64,000 bases of DNA. It comes from Bacillus safensis. GTDB taxonomy: Bacteria; Bacillota; Bacilli; Bacillales; Bacillaceae. Shown here piece by piece: positions 24,546-37,247 of the stretch (position 1 is its first letter; every line of letters begins with the position of its first letter). The position numbers and the translations under genes are program-made. The stretch spans positions 1 to 64,000 of the forward strand of contig BSBG01000009.1 of the NCBI GenBank assembly GCA_030159235.1, in the 5' to 3' direction. Below the pieces are notes generated by a model, which did not search any database, was not told where the DNA came from, and saw only the letters and a program-made list of their open reading frames with translations.

Positions 24546-24588
24546 AGTGATTCATCCTTTTCTGCTCAGATAGGTTGCTTTTCATTGA

Positions 24589-25536
<948 letters not shown>

Positions 25537-25575
25537 TTATCTCATCCTCCTAAGTAAAACTAGGTTGTTTTTAGT

Positions 25576-25593
25576 TTGTGAAGTATTTCACAT
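25576..25593. promoter_or_regulatory. Rex-type operator 1 upstream of ldh
   Basis: TTGTGAAGTATTTCACAT matches TTGTGAANNNNTTCACAA at all but the last base. Confidence 0.8.
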
Positions 25594-25598
25594 TAACA

Positions 25599-25616
25599 TT
25601 GTGCAACATTTCACAA
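25599..25616. promoter_or_regulatory. Rex-type operator 2 upstream of ldh
   Basis: TTGTGCAACATTTCACAA matches the same consensus with one mismatch (C for A). The centres of the two sites are 23 bp apart, about two helical turns. Confidence 0.75.
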
Positions 25617-25712
25617 ACTTTTGCAAGGGGGCTTATCAAAAAAAATATGTAGCGAATTTGTGAACACATTTATTGTGCTTTCAAAGCGCTGCCTCCATAC
25701 ATATTTCCACAA

Positions 25713-25744
25713 GAAAAAAGCTGCCAAACGCTCTCCGGCAGCTT
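25713..25744 (-). terminator. Terminator of ycgA
   Basis: GCTGCC/GGCAGC stem continued by AAG/CTT, with T tract on the minus strand, just beyond the ycgA stop. Confidence 0.8.
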
Positions 25745-25752
25745 CATACATA

Positions 25753-27183
25753 TTAATAAGGTCCCCAGTTGATCATGACCCCGATACAAATAAACACAAG
25801 ACCGATGACAAACCAAATGAGCGCAAGCGGCACCATAAAACGTAGCCACTTCACATAAGGAATACCACTTGCAGCAAGCACAGCCATCAGCACACCAGAA
25901 GTCGGATTGATACAGTTGACCACCCCTTCGCCAAGCATCACCGCTTCTACAGCTACCTGTCTTGTGATGCCCATTAAATCAGCCAGCGGCGCAAGAATCG
26001 GGATAAAGACAACGGCTTCTCCTGATCCTGATGAAATCAAAAAGTGAAGAAGCGCACTCGCAATATACATCCCGATCGCACCAGCAATTGGACTAAACCC
26101 TGTCAGCATACTCGCCAAGCCATTGACCACTGTATCAAGCAGCTTCCCATTTTCTAAAATGACCGAAATACAGCGTGCCATCCCAACAATGAGTGCGCCG
26201 TATACAAGGCTTTGACAGCCGATAATAAACGTTTTCGCAATATCATTGGCTGCTAATCCGCCGAGCAGTCCAGCAGCAATGGCCATAAAAATGAACACAC
26301 CAGCCATTTCCTTATCGGTCCAGCCAAGCTGAAGTGCACCATATAAGAAGCCTCCAAGTGACAATCCGCACACCGCTAAAATCAGTTTATGTCTGCCGGT
26401 AAATGCGGGCTTGTCCACAGATTCTGCATCGGCTCCGCCAAGCCCCTTAGCAGGAAACCATTGATCGCCAAGAATGCTTCCCTTTTCTTTATTCTTCAAG
26501 CGCCTTGTATATACATAGATGTACACAATACTAGAAATAAGAAAACAAAGATAAATGATGACACGCAGGCCAATCCCAGAAAAGATCGGCAGCTCTGCAA
26601 TCGTTTGTGATAAACCTAATGGAGATGGAGATAAAATCGTTGCATTAAATCCAGCATAACAGCCGATGTAAATAACCGCCGCTCCTGCCACAGCATCCCA
26701 TTTCAAGGATCGCGCCACAATGATGCCGATTGGAATAAATCCAATGACAGAGTTCACGACAATTCCGGTCGTTCCAAGCACTGAAAATAATCCCCCAACA
26801 ATACAAATAAACAATAATTGCTTCGTTTGAAACCGGCTGATGACATGATGAATCATCCCGTTAATGGCACCTGTCTTCTCCAAAATAGCAATGGTTCCGC
26901 CAGTAAATAGAATAAGAAATATAATAGAAGCAGACCCCACCATTCCTTCTTGAATGGCTGTAAAAAAGCCAACCGCACTCACTGGTGATTGATCAATGCG
27001 GTGATAGCTGCCAGGAACGGCTGTTGTGATCTCGCCTGATGTTTTTCGGTCAAACTCACCCGCTGGTACAAAGTACGTTGCAATCGTACAAATCAGCGCA
27101 ATGATAAATAAGAGAACATACGCATCCGGCATTTGAAGTTTTCGTTTTTGTTTCTCTGGTGCTGATACTGTCGCTGTTTTCAT
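25753..27183 (-). CDS. ycgA: YfcC/ArcD-type permease, YcgA-like
   Basis: 476 residues, about 12 membrane segments, of the YfcC family (DcuC/ArcD-related carboxylate or basic-amino-acid antiporters). Features: N-terminal [20 protein letters not shown], the large outer loop with [20 protein letters not shown], and [22 protein letters not shown] (a family hallmark). Divergent from amhX with about 150 bp between starts. An amidohydrolase next to a permease suggests uptake of an acyl-amino acid or peptide-like compound (inference). Confidence 0.82.
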   Translation of the reverse strand: MKTATVSAPEKQKRKLQMPDAYVLLFIIALICTIATYFVPAGEFDRKTSGEITTAVPGSYHRIDQSPVSAVGFFTAIQEGMVGSASIIFLILFTGGTIAILEKTGAINGMIHHVISRFQTKQLLFICIVGGLFSVLGTTGIVVNSVIGFIPIGIIVARSLKWDAVAGAAVIYIGCYAGFNATILSPSPLGLSQTIAELPIFSGIGLRVIIYLCFLISSIVYIYVYTRRLKNKEKGSILGDQWFPAKGLGGADAESVDKPAFTGRHKLILAVCGLSLGGFLYGALQLGWTDKEMAGVFIFMAIAAGLLGGLAANDIAKTFIIGCQSLVYGALIVGMARCISVILENGKLLDTVVNGLASMLTGFSPIAGAIGMYIASALLHFLISSGSGEAVVFIPILAPLADLMGITRQVAVEAVMLGEGVVNCINPTSGVLMAVLAASGIPYVKWLRFMVPLALIWFVIGLVFICIGVMINWGPY

Positions 27184-27336
27184 GTGTCAAAACCCCTTTG
27201 TCCCGATCGGAATTTCACTTAATTTTCAGAATAATCAAATGATGTGTTATATTATAAACATTGTTGATATTTAAGATCAATATTATTTCACTAAAATAAG
27301 ATTATGGCAGATTATCTGTCAGCAAGGAGGCTTCTC

Positions 27337-28464
27337 ATGACAACTTTGACAAACGAAATGAAACAAACTGTGACAGACATCTTTGAACACCTGCACGCCC
27401 ATCCAGAAATAAGTTGGGAAGAAACAAAAACGACGGCTTATATTGAAGATATATTGAAAAAATTGGGCTGCATCACTCGAACATTTGACGACTGTACAGG
27501 GGTGATCGGTGAAATTGGAGAAGGCGCACCAGTGGTCGCTGTGAGAGCCGATATTGATGCACTTTGGCAGGAAGTAGATGGTGAGTTTCAAGCGAATCAT
27601 TCATGTGGTCACGATGCGCACATGACAATGGCCCTTGGCACCTTCATGGCATTAAAGGGAAAAGAACGACCGAATGGCACCATCCGTTTCATTTTTCAGC
27701 CTGCTGAGGAAAGAGGCGGCGGTGCGCTAAAAATGATTGAAAAAGGTGTGCTGGCAGATGTCGATTACTTATATGGCGTGCATGTGCGTCCAATTCAAGA
27801 AACATTAAACGGACGCTGCGCTCCTGCCATTTTGCACGGATCAAGTAATCATTATGTCGGCACAATTATTGGAGAGGAAGCGCACGGTGCACGCCCACAC
27901 CTTGGGGTCAACGTCATAGAAGTAGCTTCAACCCTCGTGCAGAGACTCGCGCATATCCATGTCGATCCAAGAGTTGCGCATTCTGTGAAAATGACCAATC
28001 TACATGCTGGCGGGGGCAGCTCAAACATCATTCCTGGCAAAGCTTCTTTTACATTAGATGTCCGGGCGCAAACAAACGAAGTAATGGATGAATTAGAAAA
28101 AGAAATTGAAAGAGCCGTTCATTCCGTTGCAGATGCCTTTGGCGCTTCGATTACACTTTCAACAGATCATCGTCTGCCTGCCGCAACCTTAAATGAGGAA
28201 GCCGTGCAAATTATGTCTGATGCGATTGAACAGGTTTTAGGCAAAGAACAGCTTGATCCCCCGATCGTCACGACAGGCGGAGAGGACTTTCACTTTTATG
28301 CAGCGAAGGTTCCGCATATGAAATCCACCATGCTAGGTTTAGGCTGTGATTTAAAGCCCGGTCTTCATCATCCGTATATGACTTTCGACCGCTCTGCTAT
28401 CTTTACCGGCATTGAGATCCTAGCTGAGGCTGTCTATCAAACACTTCAGCAGCATTCATCGTAA
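27337..28464 (+). CDS. amhX: M20-family amidohydrolase
   Basis: 375 residues of the M20D aminoacylase/hippurate-hydrolase family, cytosolic, removing an acyl group from an amide. Metal/active-site blocks: [43 protein letters not shown] and [11 protein letters not shown]. AmhX is adjacent to opuAC in B. subtilis, supporting the symbol. ATG 27337 has AAGGAGG at 7 bases; an ORF start 11 codons earlier has none. Confidence 0.85.
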   Translation: MTTLTNEMKQTVTDIFEHLHAHPEISWEETKTTAYIEDILKKLGCITRTFDDCTGVIGEIGEGAPVVAVRADIDALWQEVDGEFQANHSCGHDAHMTMALGTFMALKGKERPNGTIRFIFQPAEERGGGALKMIEKGVLADVDYLYGVHVRPIQETLNGRCAPAILHGSSNHYVGTIIGEEAHGARPHLGVNVIEVASTLVQRLAHIHVDPRVAHSVKMTNLHAGGGSSNIIPGKASFTLDVRAQTNEVMDELEKEIERAVHSVADAFGASITLSTDHRLPAATLNEEAVQIMSDAIEQVLGKEQLDPPIVTTGGEDFHFYAAKVPHMKSTMLGLGCDLKPGLHHPYMTFDRSAIFTGIEILAEAVYQTLQQHSS

Positions 28465-28467
28465 AAT

Positions 28468-28506
28468 GAAAAAACCACCCGTCTTTCTTCAAGCGGGTGG
28501 TCTGTT
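28468..28506. terminator. Bidirectional terminator amhX / SDR
   Basis: ACCACCCG/CGGGTGGT stem, loop of 12, with A run upstream and T-rich downstream. Confidence 0.85.
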
Positions 28507-28511
28507 TGATG

Positions 28512-29234
28512 TTAAGCATTCAAATCTGTTATGGCTGGAACGTTGATTTCTTTCACACAAGATACCCTCGATAAATGAATCACACATCTCGCCAGCTCCA
28601 CAATATCCTGAACAGGGATTCTCGTTTCATCATATAGCGTGATGGCTTTTTCAGCTCCCTCTTCATATGGGACCTCCGCCGCCAGCTCTCCTGGATTGAT
28701 ACAGGTGACAGATATTTTATCTTCTCTCACATGCTCTCTCAGTGCATTCACAATTCCGCGCAGGCCAAATTTAGATGCCACAAAGGAGACCTGCGGCAGG
28801 TTTGTATGATCGAGTCCTGCTGTTGATCCAATCACGATGATTTTTCCATTCTCCGATTTCCTTACATGCGGAAGCAGTGCCTGAATGTACGTAATGGTTG
28901 AGGTGATATTCACATTGATTAAATGTGCGATATCCTCTGGCTGATCGAGATCAAAAGAATAATCGTCTTCAAAGCCTCGTTTTTCCCATAAACCGACGTT
29001 ATAAATGAGTACATCAATCGTCTTGTTCTCCAATGCTTCGAGCATATAAGGGATATGCGTTTGGCTTGATAAATCGATTTTCAGCCAAATTCTATGTACG
29101 CCGTCATCTATGTTTAAACTGCTTGGTTCGCTTCGTGACACAATCCAAACTGTATCTCCACTTGATGGAAGACCCTTTACAAAAGCATCTCCTAATCCTT
29201 GACTTGCACCGAATATGATATAGTTTTTACTCAT
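28512..29234 (-). CDS. Short-chain dehydrogenase-like protein with Phe in place of the catalytic Tyr
   Basis: 240 residues of the SDR superfamily. The cofactor loop IIFGASQGLGDAF is intact, NVG (YNVGLWE) and catalytic Ser in VIGSTAGLD are present, and the Lys is in VASKFGLRG. The residue four before Lys, normally Tyr, is Phe (codon TTT at about 28785), so the YxxxK motif reads FVASK. There is also one extra residue between Ser and this position. Either catalysis is altered or lost, or the protein binds nucleotide for another purpose. It lies between amhX and the opuA region and has no counterpart there in B. subtilis. Confidence 0.8.
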   Translation of the reverse strand: MSKNYIIFGASQGLGDAFVKGLPSSGDTVWIVSRSEPSSLNIDDGVHRIWLKIDLSSQTHIPYMLEALENKTIDVLIYNVGLWEKRGFEDDYSFDLDQPEDIAHLINVNITSTITYIQALLPHVRKSENGKIIVIGSTAGLDHTNLPQVSFVASKFGLRGIVNALREHVREDKISVTCINPGELAAEVPYEEGAEKAITLYDETRIPVQDIVELARCVIHLSRVSCVKEINVPAITDLNA

Positions 29235-29367
29235 AGCTCCTCCTTCTATGGCTCACAAGCTTTCCGTCAGCCAACAGCTCATCTGTAAACGTTTTATACC
29301 TATATCATACAAATTCTAAGAGACAACTGCCCCTTTTATGCCTGTATTCACTTATTGATTGGCACGG

Positions 29368-30120
29368 CTACCTAATTTCCTTTAATTCCACTGGTAACGC
29401 ACGTGCCTCTATAAAGCTTTTAATCATTTCTATGAAAAGTTCTTTCTTTTCAAAAGTAAATGTATGTCCAATGCCAGGCACGATGACTCCAGCAGCTTGT
29501 GGATGTGCATCCGTGATTTTTTTCGCTGACCGTTTCATGATGCCTTTTTCTTTTTCTCCCACTGTGACAAGAATGCGTGCTTTTGCTTGCTCAAACGTGT
29601 TCGGGAGCTTGTAATGGAGGTTTTCTTGAAACATCGTAAGAAGGATATTCTTTTGCAGATGTTTCGATTCAGCCGCATAATGGTGCAGGACATGGTGTGG
29701 AAGCCCCATCTTTTCGGCTTGGAGCTGGATAAACCAATCTTTCTTTAATAACGGATACGTCAGTGGTAAGAGGGGTCTGACCATGAAGTAGAGCCAAGGC
29801 AATGGCATCACAAGGGCGCTATTGATGATGGCTATATCTATAATGTCCGGTTCTCTAGATAACACATCAACGGCAATCTGCGCACCTAAAGAAAATCCGA
29901 TGAGTATCACTGTACGATCGTGCGCCTGTTCCTTGATCCATGAGATGATTTCATTGGCGCTTTCACTCATTGAAAATGGCTGTTCTTTTGATCTTGTTCC
30001 ATGACCAATGAGATCAGGGGCAAAGCAATCATATGTGTTCTTAAAAATTTCCACCTGCTCCTGCCACATCCAGCTGCTTACTCCTCCGCCATGCAGGAAA
30101 ATCATGATTGGCTTATCCAT
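29368..30120 (-). CDS. Alpha/beta hydrolase
   Basis: About 250 residues. Oxyanion-hole HGGGVSSWMW, nucleophile elbow GFSLGAQ (Ser), and catalytic His in VPGIGHTFTF; acid residue probably in VTVGEKE region. Esterase or lactonase type; substrate unknown. ATG 30120 marks the conserved start DKPIMIFLHG, with GGTGGA upstream at a long spacing. The frame reaches a TTG at 30192, but that lies in the opuAC terminator. Probably cotranscribed weakly with opuA or from its own promoter. Confidence 0.75.
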   Translation of the reverse strand: MDKPIMIFLHGGGVSSWMWQEQVEIFKNTYDCFAPDLIGHGTRSKEQPFSMSESANEIISWIKEQAHDRTVILIGFSLGAQIAVDVLSREPDIIDIAIINSALVMPLPWLYFMVRPLLPLTYPLLKKDWFIQLQAEKMGLPHHVLHHYAAESKHLQKNILLTMFQENLHYKLPNTFEQAKARILVTVGEKEKGIMKRSAKKITDAHPQAAGVIVPGIGHTFTFEKKELFIEMIKSFIEARALPVELKEIR

Positions 30121-30153
30121 CGTCGACAACTTTTCCACCATCCTTGTATATAA

Positions 30154-30190
30154 GAAAAAAGCAGCCGCTTTTTGAGCAGACTGCTTTTTC
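30154..30190 (-). terminator. Terminator of the opuA operon
   Basis: GAAAAAGCAG ... CTGCTTTTTTC hairpin about 40 bases after the opuAC stop. Confidence 0.75.
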
Positions 30191-30232
30191 AATATGCTCC
30201 CTTCTATTATAAGGGAACGATCATCATATTGG

Positions 30233-31968
<1,736 letters not shown>

Positions 31969-31969
31969 C

Positions 31970-33238
31970 TTATTCTACCTCCTGTGTAGAAGGCTCTTGT
32001 GTTTTAATTTCCTCAAGCTTGTTAGAAGACATGTTGATATACTCATCATTACCTGATAACGCACCAATTAATGCACCTCTGACCACAATACCCTTCATTC
32101 TGTTTTTCTCATCGACAACGGCAATTGGAATGTTTGCTGCATCAGACACTGCATCAAAGATTTCTGTCAAATACGTAGTTTCCAATACTGTCGTAAATTC
32201 TTTATCGAGAACAGTTTCAAGCGACGCTCCCGTTTCTGCTGCTTTTTTCGCTGCTTGAGCAGAAATAACACCTAATAAATGCTTTTTCTTATCTACAGCA
32301 TAGATAGACGAAATTCCAAGGTTTTTCATGAGCGTGAGCGCAACACGTGCCCCTTTGTCGATCTGAACTGTTTCTGCACGTTTCATAATATGACCAGCGG
32401 TTAATACTTTAGAAAGGTCAACATCTTCAACGAATCGTTCAACATATTCATTCGATGGATTCATTAGAATTTCTTCTGGTGTTCCGATTTGAACGATATT
32501 CCCGTCCTTCATGAGCACAATGCGGTCACCAATACGAAGCGCCTCATCTAAATCATGGGTAATGAAAATGATCGTTTTTCCCACAGATGTATGAAGCTCA
32601 AGCAATTCATCCTGCATATCCTTACGAATTAATGGATCGAGTGCACTGAATGCTTCATCCATTAATAAAATGTCAGGGTCATTTGCTAATGCACGTGCCA
32701 AGCCAACACGCTGCTGCATCCCACCACTTAATTGGTTTGGGTATTGCTCTTCAAAGCCTTCAAGTCCAACAAGCTTTAAAGATTCAAGCGCTTTTTGTCT
32801 GCGCTCTTCTTTATCTACACCTTGCAATTCAAGACCGTACTCTGTGTTCTCAAGAATTGTACGGTGCGGGAACAATGCGAAGTTTTGGAAGACCATGCTG
32901 ATCTTTTTCCGTCTCACTTCACGCAATTGATCCTTTGACATATTTGTTATCATATCCCCATCAATATATATTTCTCCGGAGGTTGGTTCGATTAACCTAT
33001 TTAGCATCCGCACAAGTGTGGATTTTCCGCTCCCTGATAGCCCCATGATGACAAATATCTCGCCGTCATATACATCAAAATTTGCTCGATTGACACCAAC
33101 TGTTGCACCGGTCTCTTTTAGGATCTCTCTTTTTGTTTTCCCGTTTTCAAGCATTTGAGATGCTTTTTTAGCATTTTTACCGAAAATTTTAGATACATTA
33201 TTTATCTTGATTTTGATATTTCTCTCTTCAGAATTCAT
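31970..33238 (-). CDS. opuAA: OpuA glycine betaine importer, ATPase subunit
   Basis: 422 residues: ABC ATPase with Walker A GLSGSGKSTLVRML, signature LSGGMQQRVGLARAL, Walker B ILLMDEAFSALDP, followed by two C-terminal CBS domains (about 285-400) that sense ionic strength in OpuA. It energises betaine uptake under osmotic stress. ATG 33238 has GGAGGG at 5-6 bases. First gene of opuAA-AB-AC. Confidence 0.95.
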   Translation of the reverse strand: MNSEERNIKIKINNVSKIFGKNAKKASQMLENGKTKREILKETGATVGVNRANFDVYDGEIFVIMGLSGSGKSTLVRMLNRLIEPTSGEIYIDGDMITNMSKDQLREVRRKKISMVFQNFALFPHRTILENTEYGLELQGVDKEERRQKALESLKLVGLEGFEEQYPNQLSGGMQQRVGLARALANDPDILLMDEAFSALDPLIRKDMQDELLELHTSVGKTIIFITHDLDEALRIGDRIVLMKDGNIVQIGTPEEILMNPSNEYVERFVEDVDLSKVLTAGHIMKRAETVQIDKGARVALTLMKNLGISSIYAVDKKKHLLGVISAQAAKKAAETGASLETVLDKEFTTVLETTYLTEIFDAVSDAANIPIAVVDEKNRMKGIVVRGALIGALSGNDEYINMSSNKLEEIKTQEPSTQEVE

Positions 33239-33594
33239 ATTTTCCCTCCAAATTAGCATCTTAATAACCGTAACATAAGCGTTATGATGCGAACAATCTT
33301 TAGAATTCGCTTATTTCCCCACAATATGTATGAATTCCATATAGAGGTCTGGTCATTAGAGTTTATACGCCGTATTACTCGTAAATCCTATAGAATGCTT
33401 CATAAACTACATATTTTACGGGGTATTTCCTCTCACCAGACAATATTTTACTGGAAATTCCTAATTGTGCTAAAAAATAAGTCAAATCCTCATCATAGCG
33501 TATTTTTTGAATCATGGGTGAACCATTCCCTGAACAGGATTTACCCGAAAATGGTCACATAAAAACCTTTTTCTCAAATTTTAATTAAATTTAT
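33239..33594. other. Intergenic region upstream of opuAA
   Basis: About 355 bp without a credible gene. It must carry the opuA promoter, reading leftwards. A possible -35 TTGACT lies at 33485-33480, but its downstream -10 is weak. The ORF on the plus strand here has no ribosome site or recognisable domain. B. subtilis has naiP-yceJ-yceK in this interval; none are present. Confidence 0.5.
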
Positions 33595-33637
33595 GAAAAA
33601 ACTGCCTGCAACTTTAGTTACAGACAGCTTGTTTTTT
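33595..33637 (-). terminator. Terminator of the Ter operon (after yceH)
   Basis: CTGTCTGTAAC / GTTGCAGGCAG hairpin followed by TTTTTTC on the minus strand, overlapping the yceH stop. Confidence 0.85.
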
Positions 33638-34730
33638 AGGACTCTAGGGCAGCCCGCTTAATATTATCTTGAAGCTCAAGCATCCGTTTTGTTCCATCTT
33701 CGCGTAATCGTTTGTTCTCTTCTTCGATCTGTTTCGTCTCTTTCATCCCTTGTACAATCGTATTAAAGGAAGATTCGATCGTTTCAATGTCGATGCTCGG
33801 ACGGCCAGATAACTTGGCAATCTCCACACTCTGACTCGAGATGTTTTCAGCATTTCGTTTCAGCATTTCATTTGTTCTTCTATCCAATTCACTCATGGAA
33901 TCAGCCACAAGCTTTTGTCTCTTCACTGTAACAGCTTGAATGATCCCATTTTTGAAAATTGGAATGGTGATGATGAAGGCAGAGTTGATTTTTCCGATTA
34001 ATTTCGTATTACCACGCTGCAGCAAACGGATTTGCGGTGCCGTTTGAAGCGCCACCATTCGTGCCATATCAAGGTCATATACACGCTCTTCAAGCGCTTG
34101 AATGCCATTACGAAGCGTATCGAGCTCCATTTGTGCCAGCTGGTTTCCACTAGCCGCTTTTTCTTCATATGAAGGAACCAATTGCATTAACTCTTCGATT
34201 TTCATTTGACCGGCTACAACATACTTTTCAAGCTCCATATAGTATTGAATGTTATGCTCATACATTTCTTCGAGCGTCACAGTCGATTTCGTCATTTCGT
34301 CTTTATATTTACTGATTTCCACATTGATTTTTTCAATTTCTGCACCGAGGGTTTGATATTTACTGAAAATCTTTTCAATCATGCTGCCGCCGCGCTTAAA
34401 GATTTTTGACAGCAAGCCACCCTTCGGTTCGTCAAAATCATTTTTATCAAAGCGATCCATAATCTTCCCAAGCTGCGTCAGCATCGTTCCTGAGTCAGTG
34501 ACACTTGTTGAACGCATCATCGAAAGGATACGATCAGAGAACTTAGAGATTTCAACAGCCGGCTGTTTTCCGTATTCAAGCAGCTCCAGCTGATTTTTCG
34601 CATCGATCTGTCTCGCAATATTTTGCACTTCTGGTTCATTTCGAAGCTGAACGCGAATATCGTCTGCCTTCTCAATGGTGATTTCCTCTTTATCAATTGA
34701 AATGATGTCATTTCCGTTTGTATTTGTCAT
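33636..34730 (-). CDS. yceH: TelA/KlaA-type toxic-anion-resistance protein
   Basis: 364 residues, largely alpha-helical with coiled-coil stretches (about 100-190, 300-360), the TelA family linked to tellurite/toxic-anion resistance and Ter systems. NKLIGKINSAFIITIPIFKNGI and AVTVKRQKLVADSM are characteristic. No catalytic motif known; probably a structural or membrane-associated stress factor. Last gene of the Ter operon, 14 bp after yceG; ATG 34730 follows AAGGAG. Confidence 0.88.
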   Translation of the reverse strand: MTNTNGNDIISIDKEEITIEKADDIRVQLRNEPEVQNIARQIDAKNQLELLEYGKQPAVEISKFSDRILSMMRSTSVTDSGTMLTQLGKIMDRFDKNDFDEPKGGLLSKIFKRGGSMIEKIFSKYQTLGAEIEKINVEISKYKDEMTKSTVTLEEMYEHNIQYYMELEKYVVAGQMKIEELMQLVPSYEEKAASGNQLAQMELDTLRNGIQALEERVYDLDMARMVALQTAPQIRLLQRGNTKLIGKINSAFIITIPIFKNGIIQAVTVKRQKLVADSMSELDRRTNEMLKRNAENISSQSVEIAKLSGRPSIDIETIESSFNTIVQGMKETKQIEEENKRLREDGTKRMLELQDNIKRAALES

Positions 34731-34744
34731 AAGCTTTGATCTCC

Positions 34745-36361
34745 TTATCGGTTTTTAATGGATTGAAATAACTTTCTGACGATGGACGGCTCTTTAAACT
34801 CCTGGTTCATGACCATCTCATCAAGCCAATGGGTATCAAATAATTGGGCATCGATAAATCGCTCGATACACTGATATCCCGCCGGATGATATACGAAGAG
34901 ATCCACGCCCATTTCATTTAGGAAAATCAGGGCGGCCGCATCAGAACGAGTCAGCTCACCATTATATTCCGTATGGTATAAAATCACTTTCGGCACGGTT
35001 TGTGCATAATCAAAGGTTTGAATCAGTTCAATGAGATCCTGGCTCAAATGCAGAACCTGCTTGAATAAATAAATGCGGACATCTAATTCGGTCTCATTGC
35101 CTTCTTTTAATAGCTTTGGATGCTGGCAGATTCGAGAGATCGCCTCTGCTATCGCACGCTGCGCTCCCTCATATAGGTGAGAAAACTGCCACACATTGCT
35201 TTTCATTAATAATTCAGGGTCAATTTCTCCATGAGAAGAAAGTGCATGCTGATAATGAAATTGATAATTCGAAGTCACTTCTTTTGTAAAAGGAAAATGG
35301 CGAATGGTCTTCGTCTCTTTCCCCTCCATTAACGTGTGGATACGATCCCAGTATTCACGCTTGTCTCTTGTGACCCCCATCATTTTCGCAAAAAGATTCG
35401 GAATCTGTATCGTGTCCCGGTCTGCTTTAAAATTTGGGCGGATAAAGGATCGTTCCTTTGCAATTAAAAACAGCTCATCATACGTTGTCTTCAGCGTAAT
35501 AGAATGAGGAGTATGATCTCTGAATTGCCACGGCTTATACAGCATTGAATCTTCCGTGTGAAGCACCTCTTCAAGCTCTCTTGTCGAGCGGTACGCCACC
35601 GTTGATTTCCTCTCAGGCTTTTCAGTAGGGAACGGCTCAAGCTTTGAGGTTCCCGGGTACTGATCAATAAAAGTCAGCTTTTCTTCTGGATCCAATTCGC
35701 GGAACGGATCCTTGCCTTCTGGATGAAATAGCACAACATCACAGCCAAGCAGCATGACATAGTAAAGAAAATAAAGCTGACTTTTATTCGCCTCTCCATA
35801 CCAAATGACAGCCGGCATTTTTTCTTCTATATTGACTTCCTTCAGCCATGGGCCTAGATGATTATTTGAAAACTTCACGACATCCAGCAGGACCCGGCGG
35901 AAATCGGGATGCTGAAATCCACCTTCATGCAGCTGTTTGAAATGCTCAAACACCTTGATCAATGAAAGGCGGATATGACGGTTCATCACAGGGTTTGGAT
36001 GGCGGACAATCAGCTGTTCGCCATCCAAAAAAGCCACAAAGCGATTCACGGACAATCCCTTTTCTTCTTGGTTAATCAAATGAATGCGCTGCAACGCTTG
36101 AAAATGCTCCGGCTCAATATGACGATTGAGCGTTTCACTTAAAATATGCACGCCTTCTGTTTCATATAATTCATGTAAATAAATAAAATAATCGGTTGCA
36201 TCATGCGGAGTACCAAGGACCCGGGCGGCGAGACGCGGCAAGGACAACATATGCTCGTCCTTTACATAGCCGTCTCTTTCAGGGAGCGGCTTGTTCAGCA
36301 CGTTTTTCCAGGCTTCCTGCTCCGCCCGTGTATGGGTGACATTGATTTCTTTATAACTCAC
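34745..36361 (-). CDS. yceG: YceG-family component of the Ter 'biosynthetic module'
   Basis: 538 residues, a protein family found only with Ter biosynthetic operons; function unknown. Regions like GEANKSQLYFLYYVMLLGCDVVLFHPEGKDPF and a second related block near the C-terminus (MGVDLFVYHPAGYQCIERF) suggest two nucleotide/Rossmann-like halves (own observation). GTG start at 36361 with AAGGAG at 5 bases. Located between the HAD phosphatase and yceH. Confidence 0.85.
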   Translation of the reverse strand: MSYKEINVTHTRAEQEAWKNVLNKPLPERDGYVKDEHMLSLPRLAARVLGTPHDATDYFIYLHELYETEGVHILSETLNRHIEPEHFQALQRIHLINQEEKGLSVNRFVAFLDGEQLIVRHPNPVMNRHIRLSLIKVFEHFKQLHEGGFQHPDFRRVLLDVVKFSNNHLGPWLKEVNIEEKMPAVIWYGEANKSQLYFLYYVMLLGCDVVLFHPEGKDPFRELDPEEKLTFIDQYPGTSKLEPFPTEKPERKSTVAYRSTRELEEVLHTEDSMLYKPWQFRDHTPHSITLKTTYDELFLIAKERSFIRPNFKADRDTIQIPNLFAKMMGVTRDKREYWDRIHTLMEGKETKTIRHFPFTKEVTSNYQFHYQHALSSHGEIDPELLMKSNVWQFSHLYEGAQRAIAEAISRICQHPKLLKEGNETELDVRIYLFKQVLHLSQDLIELIQTFDYAQTVPKVILYHTEYNGELTRSDAAALIFLNEMGVDLFVYHPAGYQCIERFIDAQLFDTHWLDEMVMNQEFKEPSIVRKLFQSIKNR

Positions 36362-36431
36362 GCCGCTCCTTCCTTTCTCCTATATTTTCTCGAAAGCTAC
36401 TACTATCATATCATTCAGCCTTCTACTTCTG

Positions 36432-37247
36432 CTATCGAATCGAAGGCTTTTTTGCGTTCGTCATCTCCTTGATGACACATGCGGTGATTTCGTCTGCTGC
36501 TGCCATGCCAGATGCTGCTGTCGGCTCAAGTGATGGGTCAAAGTCGAGAACTTCTCCATGCCTTGGAGCAAAGCCGATGTCTGCCTGGCGAATGAGCCCC
36601 GCATCTAACAGCGAATCGCCCGCACCATACACGGATTCAAGCTGCAGCCGTTCCTTTAGAAAAGCAACAGCATCCCACTTATTGAGCGGCTGTGGAATAA
36701 AATAAAGCTTCCGTCCCTGAAGAGAAACCTGCCAGCCCCTCTCCTCGCCCCACAGCTTCAATTCAGCAAGCGGAATGTGAGATAGATACTCCTCTTTCAT
36801 AATCAAATAAAGAAATCTTCCTTCTGCTGTGCGGGTACGCTTCACCCATGCTGCAACTGGAAGCTCAGAGATAGCCCTTAGCATCTCTCTGACAGGCATA
36901 CATTCTCTAAGTCTCTCATCAACAATGGCCTGCCAATCCTCAAGCGGCTTGCCGTGATGAAGGATACAGCCCCCATTTGTTGTGACGGCATACTCCGGTT
37001 TGAGCGCATGTTGAAAGAAGGTGATCCGTTCATACTGTGCGGTCGTTCTGGTCGTCACTGGAATAAACCAGCCTGATTGATGAATCGTCTGCAATGATTT
37101 TTTCGTTTCAACAGACATATAGGAAAGTGGCCGTTCGTCCAGCACCTCAACTAAATCATACTCTCCTTCATACGCATACTGCTCAAGCACCCGATGCGAG
37201 TAAATCAGTGTCCGGTCTAAATCACTGGCAAATGCGCATGTCTTCAT
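36432..37247 (-). CDS. HAD-superfamily phosphatase of the Ter biosynthetic module
   Basis: 271 residues. Nucleophile motif FASDLDRTLIYSH (Asp-x-Asp), PVTTRTTAQYERI (motif II), GAGDSLLDAGLI (motif IV). Cap domain in between, Cof/SPP-like. Expected to dephosphorylate a sugar- or nucleotide-like intermediate. ATG 37247 overlaps the preceding stop as ATGA. The gene is absent from the shorter yce operon of B. subtilis. Confidence 0.82.
   Translation of the reverse strand: MKTCAFASDLDRTLIYSHRVLEQYAYEGEYDLVEVLDERPLSYMSVETKKSLQTIHQSGWFIPVTTRTTAQYERITFFQHALKPEYAVTTNGGCILHHGKPLEDWQAIVDERLRECMPVREMLRAISELPVAAWVKRTRTAEGRFLYLIMKEEYLSHIPLAELKLWGEERGWQVSLQGRKLYFIPQPLNKWDAVAFLKERLQLESVYGAGDSLLDAGLIRQADIGFAPRHGEVLDFDPSLEPTAASGMAAADEITACVIKEMTNAKKPSIR

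Noticed and set aside
25675..25700. Possible cre site upstream of ldh (TTTGAAAGCACAAT region)
   Set aside because: Too many mismatches to the cre pattern; not supported.
33284..33562. 92-codon plus-strand ORF upstream of opuAA
   Set aside because: No ribosome site, low-complexity composition, overlaps the region that must hold the opuA promoter.
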